The translations under genes were made by a program, and so were the position numbers. The notes below the pieces were generated by a model. It saw only the letters and a list, made by a program, of their open reading frames with translations, did no database searches and was not told the origin of the DNA. Below, one piece after another: positions 20,796 to 32,145 of a stretch of 64,000 bases of DNA (positions are counted from its first letter, which is position 1; the number at the start of each line of letters is the position of its first letter). Source of the stretch: Lunularia cruciata (Eukaryota > Streptophyta > Marchantiopsida > Lunulariales > Lunulariaceae); NCBI GenBank assembly GCA_948567375.1, contig OX419755.1, positions 35,221,001 through 35,285,000 of the forward strand, given 5' to 3'.

Positions 20796-22470
20796 GATTT
20801 GTGAAGTTGTGTGTATGCCCTTTGTGCCTCATCTCCTAGCATGGATGATGAATGGATTCTAGATTGTGCTTGCTTGTACCATATATGTTATATCAAGGAG
20901 TTCTTCTATTCACTTTCAACATCAAATGGTTCAATTCTGATGGGGATTGAGGGTATTGGATTCATAAGGATTTGAATGTTTGATGGAGCTATGCATAAGT
21001 TCAATGATGTTTGGTTCATACCTGACATGAAGAAGAACCTGATTTCCTTTGGAGTATTGCATGACAAAGGTCATCAATGGAGTGTTGGTGATGGGGTACT
21101 TTGAGTCACTTCTGATGAAAAGGTTATCTTGCAAGGTAACTTTTGAAAGAATCTATTTGTATTGGAGTACACTATAGTATTTGGAGAAGCCAATGTAACT
21201 AGGTCTCAAGATTGGATGATAATTGTGTGGCATTCACGGCTAGGTCATTTGAGTGAGAAGGGTTTGGTTGTCTTGAAAAGAAATGGCTTCCTATCTTGCT
21301 TGAAGATTGTGATTGTGAAGTTGGATTTTTGTGAGCATTGCATCTTTGAAAAATAGAACAGATCTGTTTTAGAGTAGGGACCTATAGTTCCAAGGGTCTA
21401 CTCAAGTATATATATAGTGATATGTGGGAACCATCTCCTACACCCTCACACTCTGGAAAAATTTACTATGGAACATTAATTGATGATTACTTAAGGTTTG
21501 TGTGGATTTTTCATGCACCACAAGTCTGAAGTCTTTGCCACTTTCAAGAAGTGGAAGACCCAAGTGGAGACTCAGATTGGGGAGAAGGTGAGGTGTTTGA
21601 GATCAGAAAATGGCGGGGAGTATGTCTCTGGAGAGTTTCAAGCATACTACACAGAATAGGGGATAACTCACCACCTTACCACAATTTACACTCCACACCA
21701 GAATGGTGTTGCTGAGCAGCTCAACTAGACATTGTTGGAACATGCGTGGAGTATGTTGAGTGAATCAAATTTGCCACATGATTTGTGGACAAAAGCTATC
21801 AACACAGCGATATATGTGGTAAATGTTTCTCCATCCAGTGCAATCAACTTCAAGATGCCATATGAATTGAGGCATCAATGACCAGCTGATTATTGTAGGT
21901 TGAAGATATTTGGTTGTGATGCATATTCATTCACACCTAAGGAAGATAGGTCCAAGTTGGATGCTAAGTCAAAGAAATATGTTTTTCTTGGCTATGCAAG
22001 TGGAGTAAAAGCTTATAGGTCATGGGATCCAATAGTGTGTAAGGTTGTGGTAAGTAAGGATGTTTCCTTTAATGAATCCATATCATTTGAGGAAGGGGAG
22101 AATGCTCAAGCTCCCTACACTGACAAAGGTAAGTCTCCCACCTTGGATCTAGTGGATGGGAAGATTGATCACTTAAGTGATGAAGAAGAAGGAGGTGCTC
22201 CTATAGTAGAACAAGTTTTTTAGGAGCAAGAACAAATGGAGCAAGTAGTTGCTAATGAGCAAAAAAATGTGCTAGGTCAATCTCACATTGGACCTACACA
22301 TGGAGATCAAGCAGAGATTTCATCTAGGAGGTCATCAAGGCATGCTAGTCAAGCTCCAAACAGAAATGGTAGGTGGATTGATTCAAGAAATTTGTTGGAT
22401 GATGACTTGACTTTTGGGGATGATGCTCATGATTTGGTCTTGGAAGAAGATGAACCCTCGTCCTAAAAGG
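20796..22470 (+). pseudogene. E protease and integrase
   Basis: Protease region near 20850 with EWILDCACLYHIC, where DSGAS is expected (catalytic motif degraded). Then comes the pre-integrase finger with WHSRLGHLSEKGL (21228) and CEHCIFEK. The integrase core shows RSENGGEYVSGEF near 21600 and YTPHQNGVAEQLN near 21690. The C-terminal part includes FGCDAYSF and KKYVFLGYASGVKAYR. The end has an acidic linker up to 22460. Several stops. In copia this precedes RT, as here. Confidence 0.88.
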
Positions 22471-23700
22471 AGGCATGTTCTTTTAGTGAAAAAGATGAGT
22501 GGTTTGGTTCTATGGAGAAGGAATTGGAATCCTTGAGGGATAACAAAACTTGGGAGCTAGTCAGGTTTCCTAAGATCAACAAGTGATAGATTGCAAGTGG
22601 ACCTACAAGTTGAAGGAGGGTCCTAAGGAAGGATCAAAGATCTACAAGGCTAGGTTGGTAGCAAAGAGGTTCACTCAAGAGAAGGGGGTGGACTATAATG
22701 AGGTCTTTTCTCCTATTGCAAAGTATTATACAATACGTCTATTGTGTATGCTTGTTGCATTATTTGGTCTTACTTTAGATCAAATGGATGTTGTCATGAT
22801 GTTTCTCTATGGCACCTTGGAAGAAAGGATCTTCATGAGACAACCTGTGAGGTTTGTGAAGAAAGGCCAAGAGGACAAGGTATGCAGATAGCTAAAGTCC
22901 TTGTACGGATTGAAGTAAGCACCTTGCCACTTGAACAAGAGGTTTGATGTGTTTATGCATGCTCAAGGTTTGAATAGGAGTTTATTTGATCCTTGTGTGT
23001 ACATGAAACCTATAATTAATGAGTAATAAGACCTTTGGTTTTATTATTCTTGTGCTATATGTGGATGACATGTTGATAGCTGCCAATGATAGATCTGAGG
23101 TGAACAAGCTCAAGGTGCTCTTGAGTTTGGAGTTCAGGATGAAGGATCTAGGGTTGGCCACAAGGATATTAGGCATAGAGATCAAGAGGAACTTGAGCAT
23201 TGGTCAGTTTTGGTTGACATAGGGAAAATATGCTAGGAAGGTACTTGTTAGGTTCAACATGGAGAATTATAAACCAGTAAGTACTTCTCTAGCTTCTCAT
23301 TTCAAGCTTTCAATGGCATGTTGTCCTATAGATGCCATGGAGAAGGGTTTGATGGCTATCATTCCTTATGAGAAGGCTGTTAGGAGTCTCATGTACTTGA
23401 TGACTTGCACTAGACCTGATCTTGCCCTAGCATTGGGTAAGGTGTGCAGGTATATGTCAAATCCAAGAAAGACACATTGGGAAGCAATTAAGTGGATTCT
23501 CAAGTATTTGAGAGGTACACCAAACTATGGGCTCTTATTTGATAGAAGATCAATGAATGCCACATCACTAGATGGTTTGATAAAAAGTTTGATCAAGATT
23601 GATGGTAAGCTCAACCCGGTTGATGCCTTTACCAATGTCATACCTTCAGAAAGTTTCTCTAGGCATAGTGCTACCCTGCAGGTTGTAAGTAGAGCATGAG
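22471..23700 (+). pseudogene. E reverse transcriptase, RNase H mostly deleted
   Basis: RVT_2 features: CKWTYKLKEG and YKARLVAKRFTQEKGVDY near 22600, LDQMDVVMMFLYGTLEE near 22780, and the active-site LYVDDMLIAAND near 23055. Then LEFRMKDLG, MYLMTCTRPDLALALG and LKYLRGTPNYGLLFD near 23510. Directly after that the sequence jumps to the end of RNase H (KLNPVDAFTNVIP near 23610). About 100 residues including the RNase H active site are missing. Stops near 22587, 22890, 23020 and 23220. Confidence 0.9.
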
Positions 23701-23885
23701 TAGGATGACCTAGCATTAGTTGTGACCTTGGTTATTTTGGTTACTCTATCCGTGTGAGATACGGTTATAAGTTCTAGTTTATCCTAGTTTAAAGGAGGGG
23801 TCAAGTGATTGGTTGTCTGTCTAGAACTTCCTATTGAGTGTACTTCTCAATAAGTTGTTGCAAGGTTACTAACCCCAAGACAATA

Positions 23886-23898
23886 GTCAAGGGGAGAT
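23886..23898 (+). other. Polypurine tract of E
   Basis: GTCAAGGGGAGAT immediately before the 3' LTR. Confidence 0.8.
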
Positions 23899-24156
23899 TG
23901 TTAGGTTTTACTCTGATGTCTAGGGGTTAGGTTGGATTTGTGAGTGGACTTTGATATGGTGAGGAAGATTTGAGTGACGGCAAAGGTCTGTACTCAAAAA
24001 TTGAGATGAGGCTAAGTGAGTAAAGTTGGTGTTGAATGCTTCTTGTGGATGTAGCTTCACATTGAGGTGAACCACATACCTTTTGTGTAATGAATAAGTA
24101 CTTAAGCAATATGTTTGATGGTGAAGGCTTCTGTAATTCTAGTTTGATTCTCAGCA
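23899..24156 (+). repeat. 3' LTR of E
   Basis: 258 bp, TGTTAGG to TCAGCA, followed by the AGAAG duplication. Relative to the 5' LTR most changes are C-to-T or G-to-A. Confidence 0.9.
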
Positions 24157-24243
24157 AGAAGGTGCTTCCTTGGGGTACCAAATTTTGAGTGTAAAACTTG
24201 TGTTTTCTCTTTTGTGTTTCTCTACTATCCTTGGAACATTACA

Positions 24244-24498
24244 GGTTTTAAGGTCTTAGATCTAGAGGGTAGAGATATTGGTATAGGTCAATAGGACATT
24301 CATGATGATATCTAACTGATGGATTATCTTTGCATTGGTGTTGTGGATGGCACAATTGGTGCAAATGAGAGAGATTGTGTCCTTCAACAAGCCAGAGAAT
24401 GAAGACTGGAAGGCAAATATCTTCATGTATAGGAGGATTTTAGAGTGTGAGTAGTACTCCTTTCATCTCAAGGACCACAATTAGTACAACATGCTCAT
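24244..24498 (+). pseudogene. A1 fragment between RNase H and integrase
   Basis: Matches A2 8930-8640 (minus) base by base over the section with HDDI, MDYLCIG and the stretch leading into the integrase HHCC region. It ends at CTCAT, where element D is inserted. No own motif. Confidence 0.7.
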
Positions 24499-25494
24499 TA
24501 TGGTGCCCACTTTTTGTGTTAATTGATTTTTATTTTAATTTCCACTTTTTTTTAGGAAGTACTAGCATATTTTACAATTTTGGTAGGAAAATCTAAAGAT
24601 ATAACATTCTTATGTATTGTACCTCTTGAGCTAGTAACCCAAATAAAATTTTTTGGGTCAAAGGAACATGTAAAGGGAGAATGCAAAACACCAACTCAAG
24701 ATCAAAGGGTGCTTGAAGGTGAATGGTTTAGGTGAGAAAGACTTTGTCCTAAAGATCTCTATGTAGAATGACTTTTGGCCCAAAAGCACTTTGCACAAGA
24801 ATTAAAACTCAACCAAAAAATTTCACCCTAGTTGCACTTCTTTCCAAACCTGATGCATGGCAAGCACCGTACACTCATTTGAATGTGCAATCAACAAATT
24901 CAAGAACAATTGTTCTGATTCAAGAAGAGTGCTTTGCATTCTTGAGAGGAATATTGCATTCTTAGAACCCTAATCATTGGAGAAAGTGATGGTTTGCATG
25001 TGCAAGTAGTTCTTTGTATTGAATAGGTGACAAGGAGGATGGACAACCCAACCACTTTTTGGTTGAAGAATGATTGAAGACTTTGCTTATAAAAAACATG
25101 AGGAATGGTGACTTCTACTTTTTGAATTGCAAGTGATCAATTAGCAAAGCTTGATCTCAAATTCAATCATTTGCTGTTGTATTTTTCTAGTTTTCAAAGC
25201 CAAACCAACCCTCACTTTTTATTCCTTAGCATCTAATAGATTGGTTTTCATTCACATACCTATTAAGAAGGCTCCTAAAGCCATCTTCTAAAGCCCAATA
25301 GTGAATGCTTGGGCAGTGTATTATAGGAGAGAGCTGATTCAAAGCAAGCATATAATTTCTTGCTCTAGGATTGGGATGCAATAGACTTTGAAATCATCCA
25401 TGAAACAATGAGTAGAAAGGAGAAGAATAGTGAGGACTTGAGAGGGAATCCCATAGGCTAGACATAGGAGAATTAAAAGAATTTCCTTGGTCCA

Positions 25495-27190
25495 AATGCA
25501 GGCCAATTGAGAGCAATGATGATCAACACCAAGTTTTATGATTGGGAGCTCATCCAAGAGACTAAGGTCGCCTTCAAAGAAACTTGCAATTGCAACAACG
25601 GTGGTGAGTTCTCAACTATAAGGATCCAACTCAATAAGGAATTGTAGAGGTGGTTATGAAGTTGTCACAAATGGATAACTTACTTGACAAATATCCAAGC
25701 CGTCTTCTTTCACAAGATGTATGAGGAAAAGTTTATGAAATGGGGTTGCATGTTCTACTCACAAGCCCAAACCTTTCACTAAGACTTCTTGGAGGAAAGA
25801 GGAGCTACTTACCTAACTCCATTTGCAATCCATTTTTACAAGGGTCTCAATTGGTTAAATAAGGAGAAGCATAGGAGATTTCTAAGTCACTACCCTATTG
25901 CAAATTACTTTGCTTCCCAACTTGAGAGGAAGTCAATGATCAAGAAATATTGGGAAGTGGATGCAGAATTTTCCAAGATAGGTAATTTTGTGCATGTGGA
26001 CAAAGATATAGTGATTACCAAGACAAAGAAAAAAATAAGCACTAGCAAGCCAAGCCACCTTGGGCCACCCTACCAACCAAGAAGTGGGCAAAGAAGAACC
26101 CTTCCATCATCAAAGTGGCCAAAGATGTGGTGATTACTAAGACAAAGAAGAAACAAGCACTAGCAATCTAGGCCGCTCCACCAACCAAGAAGGGGGCAAA
26201 GAAGAACCCTTCCATCATCAAAGTGGCCAAAGATGTGATGATTACCAAGACAAAGAAGAAATAAGCACTAGCAAGCTAGGCCATCCCACCAACCAAGAAG
26301 TGGGCAAAGAAGAACCATCCAATCATCAAAGTGGCCTTTGATGCCCAAGACAAAGAAGAAGTTGGTTTGGAGGAAGAGACTAAGGAAGAGGACAAAGGTT
26401 CCTTCACTCTATAGTATGAAGAGGAGGACAATGAAAAAGAAGAATAGTTCAAGGATGCCCGATAAAAAAGAAGAACAGTTCAAGGATGCTCACTAGGACC
26501 AGGATGAGGAATTGTGCAAAGTACATGTGGTGTTTGGAAAACTAAGAATGGAGAAGAAGTAGAAGGAGCTTAACTATGAGGATCAGCTCTAAGCTTGAGA
26601 CAAGGAGGTGCAAAGCTTGGGCCTAGAGCTAAATGACACCAAGGTCAAGAATGCAACTTTGGATCTTTAGATGCTCAAGTATTGGAAATACATATCAACC
26701 CAATTGGACACCCAAGCGGAGGAGCTAGCAATGACAATTGAGAAGGAAGCCAAACAAGAGTGCTTGCAAAAGAAATTGGATGATGAATTTTGGGCAAAGT
26801 GCCTACAAATTGAGTTGAAGAAGAAGGAAGAACTACAAGAAGTGGAAGAAGTTTATAGTTAGTTTGTGGAGATGCTCCAAGAAGAAGCCAAAGGGAGAGC
26901 TACAAATTGCAAGATCCATGAACCAAGGTTTCAAGTACAGAAGTTGAAAGGAAGAACATAAGAGGAAGAGAAGATGTGCTAGCTTGCTATCCGGCTTTGC
27001 AGCCATAAAAATTAGAAGTTCAAAAAAGTAGAAAAATCTTACCTATTGAATATCACTAACTACTAAGAGTACAACAAAGAAATCCTTCAACAATTGAAAG
27101 GAAAATGATGTTCTTCTCAACAAAGTATGGAGTCAAACGTAGCTTAAGTACTAAAAGGGACCATAGTGCTAGGTTAGTGTATATTCTTTC
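25495..27190 (+). pseudogene. D-encoded protein with Lys-rich repeats and coiled coil
   Basis: Not recognised. An N-terminal part, open at 25789-26133, contains GATYLTPFAIHFYKGLNW and YWEVDAEFSKIG. Then comes a repeated basic region with KTKKK and PPTKKGAKKNPSIIKVA (three units). An acidic part follows (EEETKEEDKG), then a charged coiled-coil stretch (26671-26862, with EEELAMTIEKEAKQE-like heptads). Several stops interrupt it. The layout, a globular N-terminus followed by a coiled coil, resembles the unknown ORFs at 50126-52650, but I see no sequence match. It could be a structural Gag-like protein or a captured host gene. Confidence 0.5.
26003..26336 (+). repeat. Three tandem ~110-bp coding repeats in D
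   Basis: Units start near 26003, 26119 and 26229. Each contains AAAGAT..GTGATTAC, ACAAAGAAG, AGCACTAGCAA and CAACCAAGAAG. They encode KTKKK and a PPTKKGAKK motif. Differences of a few percent to ~10% between units. Confidence 0.85.
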
Positions 27191-27899
27191 ATCTTTTCTA
27201 GCAATTTCATACATGCTCTGTTATTTACTTGCAAGAAATCCTAACCCATCCTCTTAGATGTGAACGTTCTTTGTAAGTTTGTTATTTAGAAACTAGACTA
27301 AATTGGCCCAATAGAATTTTTGGTGCAAATGTCATTTGGCTCAGTTTTTGGAGAAAGATCCTTTGGTGTGATAGCTTAGATAAACATTCATTACTTGTAG
27401 TGCGTGCACCAAGGAATGATTGGCATCTTCCCTCATACATCTTTCAAACGCTTAACCAAGTTGTTAGAGTAGATAAGATAGGAATTAAGACTATAATTTG
27501 TGGCAATGGAGTAGTTAGGTTTGGCAAGGTACCCAATTAGCCATCCAAGACCCTTTAAGGTGAAGTGGAGTAGCAATAGGAAAATTTACATAAGGCTTTG
27601 GCCAAATAATAAACAAGTCTACTTTGTCAAACAAACTTTATATAACTCCAAAGTTTAGTCTGATCAATTTGTATTCACTTAGTGCCTGGTTTTGAATTCT
27701 CTTGCCATTATAGAGGTGTAAATGTTATTGAAGGATTGCAATTATCAAATCTAAGATAAAGTGTTTGCAATTGGAGGATGTGGAGGATGGCCTAATGATA
27801 GATTTGATCAGTCCTAAGTGCCATTAATAACAAGGAATCAAAACTCAAGATCATGTGCTTGCTAGTTCAAACCTTTTGGTAGCATGCCTTTAGGGAAAG

Positions 27900-28300
27900 T
27901 GTAACAATATGGAGTTTAGCAACAAAGTTAGTAGGGCTAATAAAGTAGCAAATAAGACAAATTAGCCTAGAATATTCTAGAAGTATCTAGGAAGCTTCTT
28001 GGTTAGCTTAGCTTGCATCTCAAGTAAGTAGCTTCTAGAAGAAAGCTTCTAGAAGCTTCCAATTAGCTTAGCTTGCACGTCAAGTAGGCGGCTTCTAGAA
28101 GGAAGCTTCTTGAGAAGCTTCCTGGTTAACTTGGCTTGCACTCTAAGAAAGCGGCTTGAGAAGCTTCTCAAGGGCCTTGTATGCTACCTATAAATACCAA
28201 AGCCAAAGCTCATGCTAGGCATTCGGAGTTTTCCTTCATTCCAGCGTCCCAATGTGAGCTTCCATTCTCTGATTTCTCTCCTCGGTCTTGGTCTTTTACA
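27900..28300 (+). repeat. Solo LTR of family C
   Basis: TGTAACAATATGG to GGTCTTTTACA, the C LTR in the opposite orientation to C1 and C2. No internal C sequence is on either side. AAAG occurs directly before (27896-27899) and after (28301-28304), fitting a 4-5-bp target duplication. Confidence 0.85.
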
Positions 28301-28625
28301 AAAGGGTAGAATTTGATATTGAGGTTGGTGGCTTCAAAGCAAAGTGAACTCTTGGGTGAAGTGCACTATCACCTTCAAGGTACTTTGATTACACTTAGTC
28401 TTTTATGTACAAGATTTTTTATTTTTTGTAAGTGACACACTAGCACTAGGTTCTTCTACCCTCATATTGGGAGTGGTTTCTACCCAAGAGATTAACCAAA
28501 AAATAATAATGAACTGCAACTTTTGACACTTTTCATTCAGTTCTAGCCAATTCCAACTTGTATCCTCATGGGATTGACTTGTTCTTACTATTTTACTATT
28601 AGTTTTTTGACACTAGATTGTTACA

Positions 28626-29520
28626 CTCATGAGGAAATAGGAAATTTTGGATTAAAGTGGACATATAGCTTACTTCCTAATCATTATTGATAAATAATAT
28701 GCAAACCAATAGACACATTTTGTGTCAAGATGTGCTTTTTATGACCAAGTTAGAGCATCATTGAATGCTCATATGCCACAATTACATAGACTACCTATCA
28801 TGGGGTTGGGTTACCATTAGAGTTTGGACTTTGCTAGACCTTTACCATTGATTGTGAGATATCACCAGTATGTTTTGGTTATGGTAGAGCACTTCTCCAA
28901 GTGGATTGAGTTGGTGATAATCCTTGACAAGTCCAATGAATGGATAACTTAGTTGTACATAGATTAGGTTTTTAGTCATTTAGGTGCAATAGTTGAGGTC
29001 TTGATTGATTAGGGTGCATAGTTCTTAGGAGAGTTTTAGGTCTTAAGTGACCTAAAGGCCTTGATTGATCACCATACCACCTTCCAATATTATCCTAAGG
29101 AAAATAGCTTAATAAAGAGTGTACTTTAGATGGTGAAGAGAGGAATGCATAAGTATAATTTGTAGAGAGTCCACTTGGGAGATTGGAATCTCCAATTACC
29201 TTGGTTTGCTCTGGTATTTTGGTTCAACAAGCCTCCTTAGCATTCTTCTCTCCTTAATTTCTACTCAATGAATGAAATTCAGATTTACCTCCAACCATTT
29301 TTTGTGATATTATTGTAGTGTTTGACTTGGATGATCCACACATATGTTCTCAATGGAAAGAGATCTTTGGAGAATGATGTCAATAGCCTTTGAGAACTTA
29401 GTGATTTCTCAACATAGGGATACCTTAGGCTATGTTATTATTCAAGGAGAAGATTTTAGACCTTAAATCCATCAATTCCATCCAAGTGATTATGTATATC
29501 TATAGCTGACTACATCAACA
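28626..29520 (+). pseudogene. A1 integrase
   Basis: Matches A2 8650-7750 (minus). HHCC remains (HEEIGNFG) near 28630. Core pieces are scattered over three frames: VEHFSKWIELV near 28887, LTD-like region near 29005, then DLDDPHICSQW near 29325. It holds many more stops and indels than A2. This is the same integrase order, followed by the PHD remnant. Confidence 0.75.
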
Positions 29521-29880
29521 ATACTTGATGTAACTATAATCCGTACTATCTTGAGAGGATGTTAGGTTTTTCTTTCTAGAGTCCTCATGTTAAAAGGACA
29601 CATTGTATTTTTTTGGAAGGATCATATGTACAATTGTGCACCATGCCACCTCCTAAACATTGATGGCACTATGGACCAAGCTTGGCAATTGTACATATAA
29701 GCTTGAGGTGTATGTTTTGTGACTCCTCTAGTGGTGCTGCTATTATGTCGGTGTGTGATAGCACCTCAAAAAGATGGCATATGGCATGTTTTACTCTTCC
29801 TTCATAGTGGTTCCAGAAGGACAATGGTTATGTCCTTCAAGACCCATGTATTTGACCCATAGCTAGTTCACTCCTTATGT
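29521..29880 (+). pseudogene. A1 integrase C-terminus with PHD-finger remnant
   Basis: CAPCHLLNIDGTMD near 29640 is followed by LRCMFCDSSSGAAIMSVCD near 29700 and RWHMACFTLPS near 29780. Six of eight zinc ligands can still be traced; the fourth cysteine reads Thr or Ser, and the last pair is lost in a frame change. Its presence at the same place as in A2 shows that the PHD finger belongs to the family. Confidence 0.78.
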
Positions 29881-30020
29881 GATACAAATTGCAAATAGGT
29901 GATTAACAATAGAGTTTGATAACACCCAACCTCTTCATCTTTACCCACCATAGGGCATATCAAATACTTGAACTAGATGGTTATTTGGAGTTAGAAGGAC
30001 CTAATGCATTAGGAAGGCAA

Positions 30021-30700
30021 TTCTGGCACTTTAGAGTTCATGTATGACTTATGTATGAGTTGTGTTTCTATAGTGTCTGATATTGAGAATAATGTATGTT
30101 ATGTAGTAATTTATATATGCATGATAATTGTCACAACATTTGTAACACCAAAGCTAGTTTGCTTGGATTAGTGTTAGTCTTGGCAACCATAATTATACCA
30201 ATGTTTACTTAGAGACTAATTGGTGATGGAAAAATTTTGTATTAAGGCTCTTGATCACATTGTTCAAGATCCCGTCAATTGTTCTATTCACATTATGTGA
30301 ATAATGTAATTGTAGCTAATAATTGTAGTGTAAGATGGACCGTTAGTGGCACCAGTAAGGTTGAAGTGCTAGGTTGAGTCCAAAAGAGTATACCTCAAAG
30401 TGCAATTCCAAAGATCTCACTTGTTTGATGTTGAGCCTTCAAGCTCTTGGCTATGGTAGATAGAGGCAGGTGAGTGTCACATGGAGTCTCTTAGCTAGAG
30501 TGGATGTGGCTTTACTGTAATCAATGTTTGTTATTGGAAATATTGAGTTGACTGATTGAGTTCTAATATGAGTTGAGTGTGTGAACTAAACTGATTATTG
30601 TGGCACTTTAGAGTTCATGTATGTCTTTTGTATGAGTTGTGCTTCTATAATATATGATGTTGAAATCAATGTTTGTTGTATAGCAATGTATATATGCAAA
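30021..30700 (+). repeat. A1 3' LTR with the same repeat-core-repeat structure
   Basis: A first copy of the ~105-bp repeat (30021-30122, TGGCACTTTAGAGTTCATG) is followed by the LTR core and a second copy (30598-30700). The order matches the A2 left LTR read on the minus strand. At 30700 the copia F reading frame begins. Confidence 0.8.
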
Positions 30701-31664
30701 TCTTTGATGTAATGGTATTGGATGTCGATGTGCTTCATCTTGGTTGAGGTCACAATGTTGGTATTGGAAGTTATAGCAACTCCACCATGGCTATTAGTGC
30801 ATATGATGACAAAATTGTCAAAGATGCTCGAGGGGGTGAGAAAGTTTGGCACCAATGTTGCCTCATTGCTTATTATGGCTAGGGCATAATACTCTACTTC
30901 TATGGTCAAGAAAGCAACCATTTTTATTTCTTGGAGGACCAAACAATGGTTGTGTTGTGATGAGTGTTCATCAATGGGTGCAACTAGGGTGGACATACTA
31001 TTGGATGTGGGTAGACAATCTAGTGATTGATGGTGCTACTAATGTAGCAAAAAATTGTGTTTGAGTGCCACCCAATATATATTAATCAAGTGTTGAGCAA
31101 CTAGGGAGAGATTATAAGCAAGATTTGAGTATATGTAGGTGGTGGCATAGTTTAGTTTGCCAAGGAGCTGCCTAAATGGTTGTGTTATTTCTACTTTTGG
31201 ATTCATTAGAAATGGTGAGTTGCATTCCTTTAGCAAGGGATGTGAAAACTAAATTTACTTTGGTAAGGATAGCCCAAGAGATAACCCATTTTAGGTAGCC
31301 AATTTTCATTGCCATAATGTTTCCTATAGCATGGCAGGTAATCTCAAGGGCAAGCAAGTAGCATGTAAGACCAAGCTCTTTAATCTTGAAGGTGCCAACA
31401 ACACATTCCTTGACTATATTGAGGAGTGATGATAACACTATTACGAGGAAGATGTCATCTACATAGAGGATATGGCGCAATGTTTGCACTATCTTTGCAA
31501 TATGGAACAAGCAATGGTAGTAAGATGAGGGTGAAAAACCCATGTTTAGAAGGTGTAGTGTAAAGGTTTTGAACCACTCTTGGCTGGACTATTTGAGACC
31601 ATATAGTGCTTGCTATAGCTTCAAGGACAGTGTTGGGCATGCCATAGTTTGGTGGCGGGACCAC
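30701..31664 (-). pseudogene. F reverse transcriptase and RNase H
   Basis: RT active site LRHILYVDDIFLVIV near 31460 is followed by FKIKELGLTCYLLALEI. Then come QLLGKLNYATTY near 31160 and an RNase H part with LTIEVEYYALAIISNEA near 30895 and MKHIDIQYHYIKDL near 30730. These are copia signatures. Frames change at least twice and stops are frequent. The last recognisable RNase H residues sit immediately at the A1 junction. Confidence 0.8.
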
Positions 31665-32145
31665 CTAGATGTTGTGTTTGAGGGCCCCATTTAGGTAAGT
31701 TATGACAAGGTTGACCTACTCAACAAGAAGAGTAATATTGACCTCAAGAGCTATAAGTTGCAATGTGGTATGCTTGATTAAACAAGGGTGATGCAAAAGC
31801 AACAATTTTCTTATCTCTAGAAAGTAGAAAATATAGCTACTAGTCCCATAGCTAGTGAAGATGCATTTGATTGCACATGGTTCAAATTTGCCCAAGCTAT
31901 GGAGATCATTACAGATGCATGCAAAAAATCCCTATGTGCATAGGTGTTCCAAATTGGGCTTAAGGCCACTCTATGCTTCTCATGACATACATTTGTGTAG
32001 ATGCAAGTTTGGACTTTGATTTTGCAAGTAGGCAATTGTTAGGGTAGCACTCTCTTAGTAGCCATCATACTTTCTTATAATACACATCATAGCTTGTGCA
32101 TGTTTGAAAAGTATGTAGATAGCTTGCTTAGTAATGCCATTGAGT

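Larger units (their letters stand above)
17418..24156 (+). mobile_element. E: full-length Ty1/copia element
   Basis: Two 258-bp LTRs beginning TGTTAGG and ending AGCA, a primer-binding site, gag with zinc knuckle, protease, integrase, RT and a polypurine tract, in copia order (integrase before RT). Flanked by a perfect AGAAG duplication (17413-17417 and 24157-24161) inside solo LTR B2. LTRs differ at many positions (about 85-88% identity by eye, mostly C/T and G/A), so it is an old insertion. Stops throughout, and the RNase H is largely deleted. Confidence 0.92.
16754..24243 (+). repeat. Solo LTR family B (B2), split by copia element E
   Basis: Left part 16754-17417 starts TGTAATACC; right part 24157-24243 ends GGAACATTACA. 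Joined, they match B1, B3 and B4. The left part contains an internal ~160-bp tandem duplication (16761-16920 and 16921-17080). Target copies GGTTG (16749-16753) and GGTTT (24244-24248) fit a 5-bp duplication with one change. It interrupts A1 between RNase H and integrase. Confidence 0.8.
24499..28625 (+). mobile_element. D: 4.1-kb element of unknown class
   Basis: A1 is continuous when 24499-28625 is removed, and CTCAT occurs on both sides (24494-24498 and 28626-28630), so D inserted as one unit. The right end reads GATTGTTACA; the left reads TATGGTGCCC. I cannot find terminal repeats of useful length. It carries one decayed protein-coding region (25495-27190) without RT or transposase motifs and a solo C LTR (27900-28300). 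A non-autonomous LTR element carrying a foreign or gag-like ORF is possible. 24499-25490 and 27200-27895 show nothing recognisable. Confidence 0.65.
1053..30700 (+). mobile_element. A1: old copy of the methyltransferase-bearing Ty3/gypsy family A, heavily interrupted
   Basis: A1 is recognised by alignment, piece by piece, to the younger copy A2 read from the minus strand. Its pieces are 1053-1079, 1624-3667, 5648-6562, 16173-16753, 24244-24498 and 28626-30700. In order they give gag tail, protease, methyltransferase, RT start, RNase H, integrase, PHD finger and 3' LTR. Between the pieces lie a solo LTR, an unclassified insert, A2, a second solo LTR that holds copia E, and element D. RT is also internally deleted near 6300-6440. 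The 5' end is hidden behind C2. The right end abuts copia F inside its RNase H region, so A1 probably inserted into F. All frames carry many stops; this copy is dead. Confidence 0.85.
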
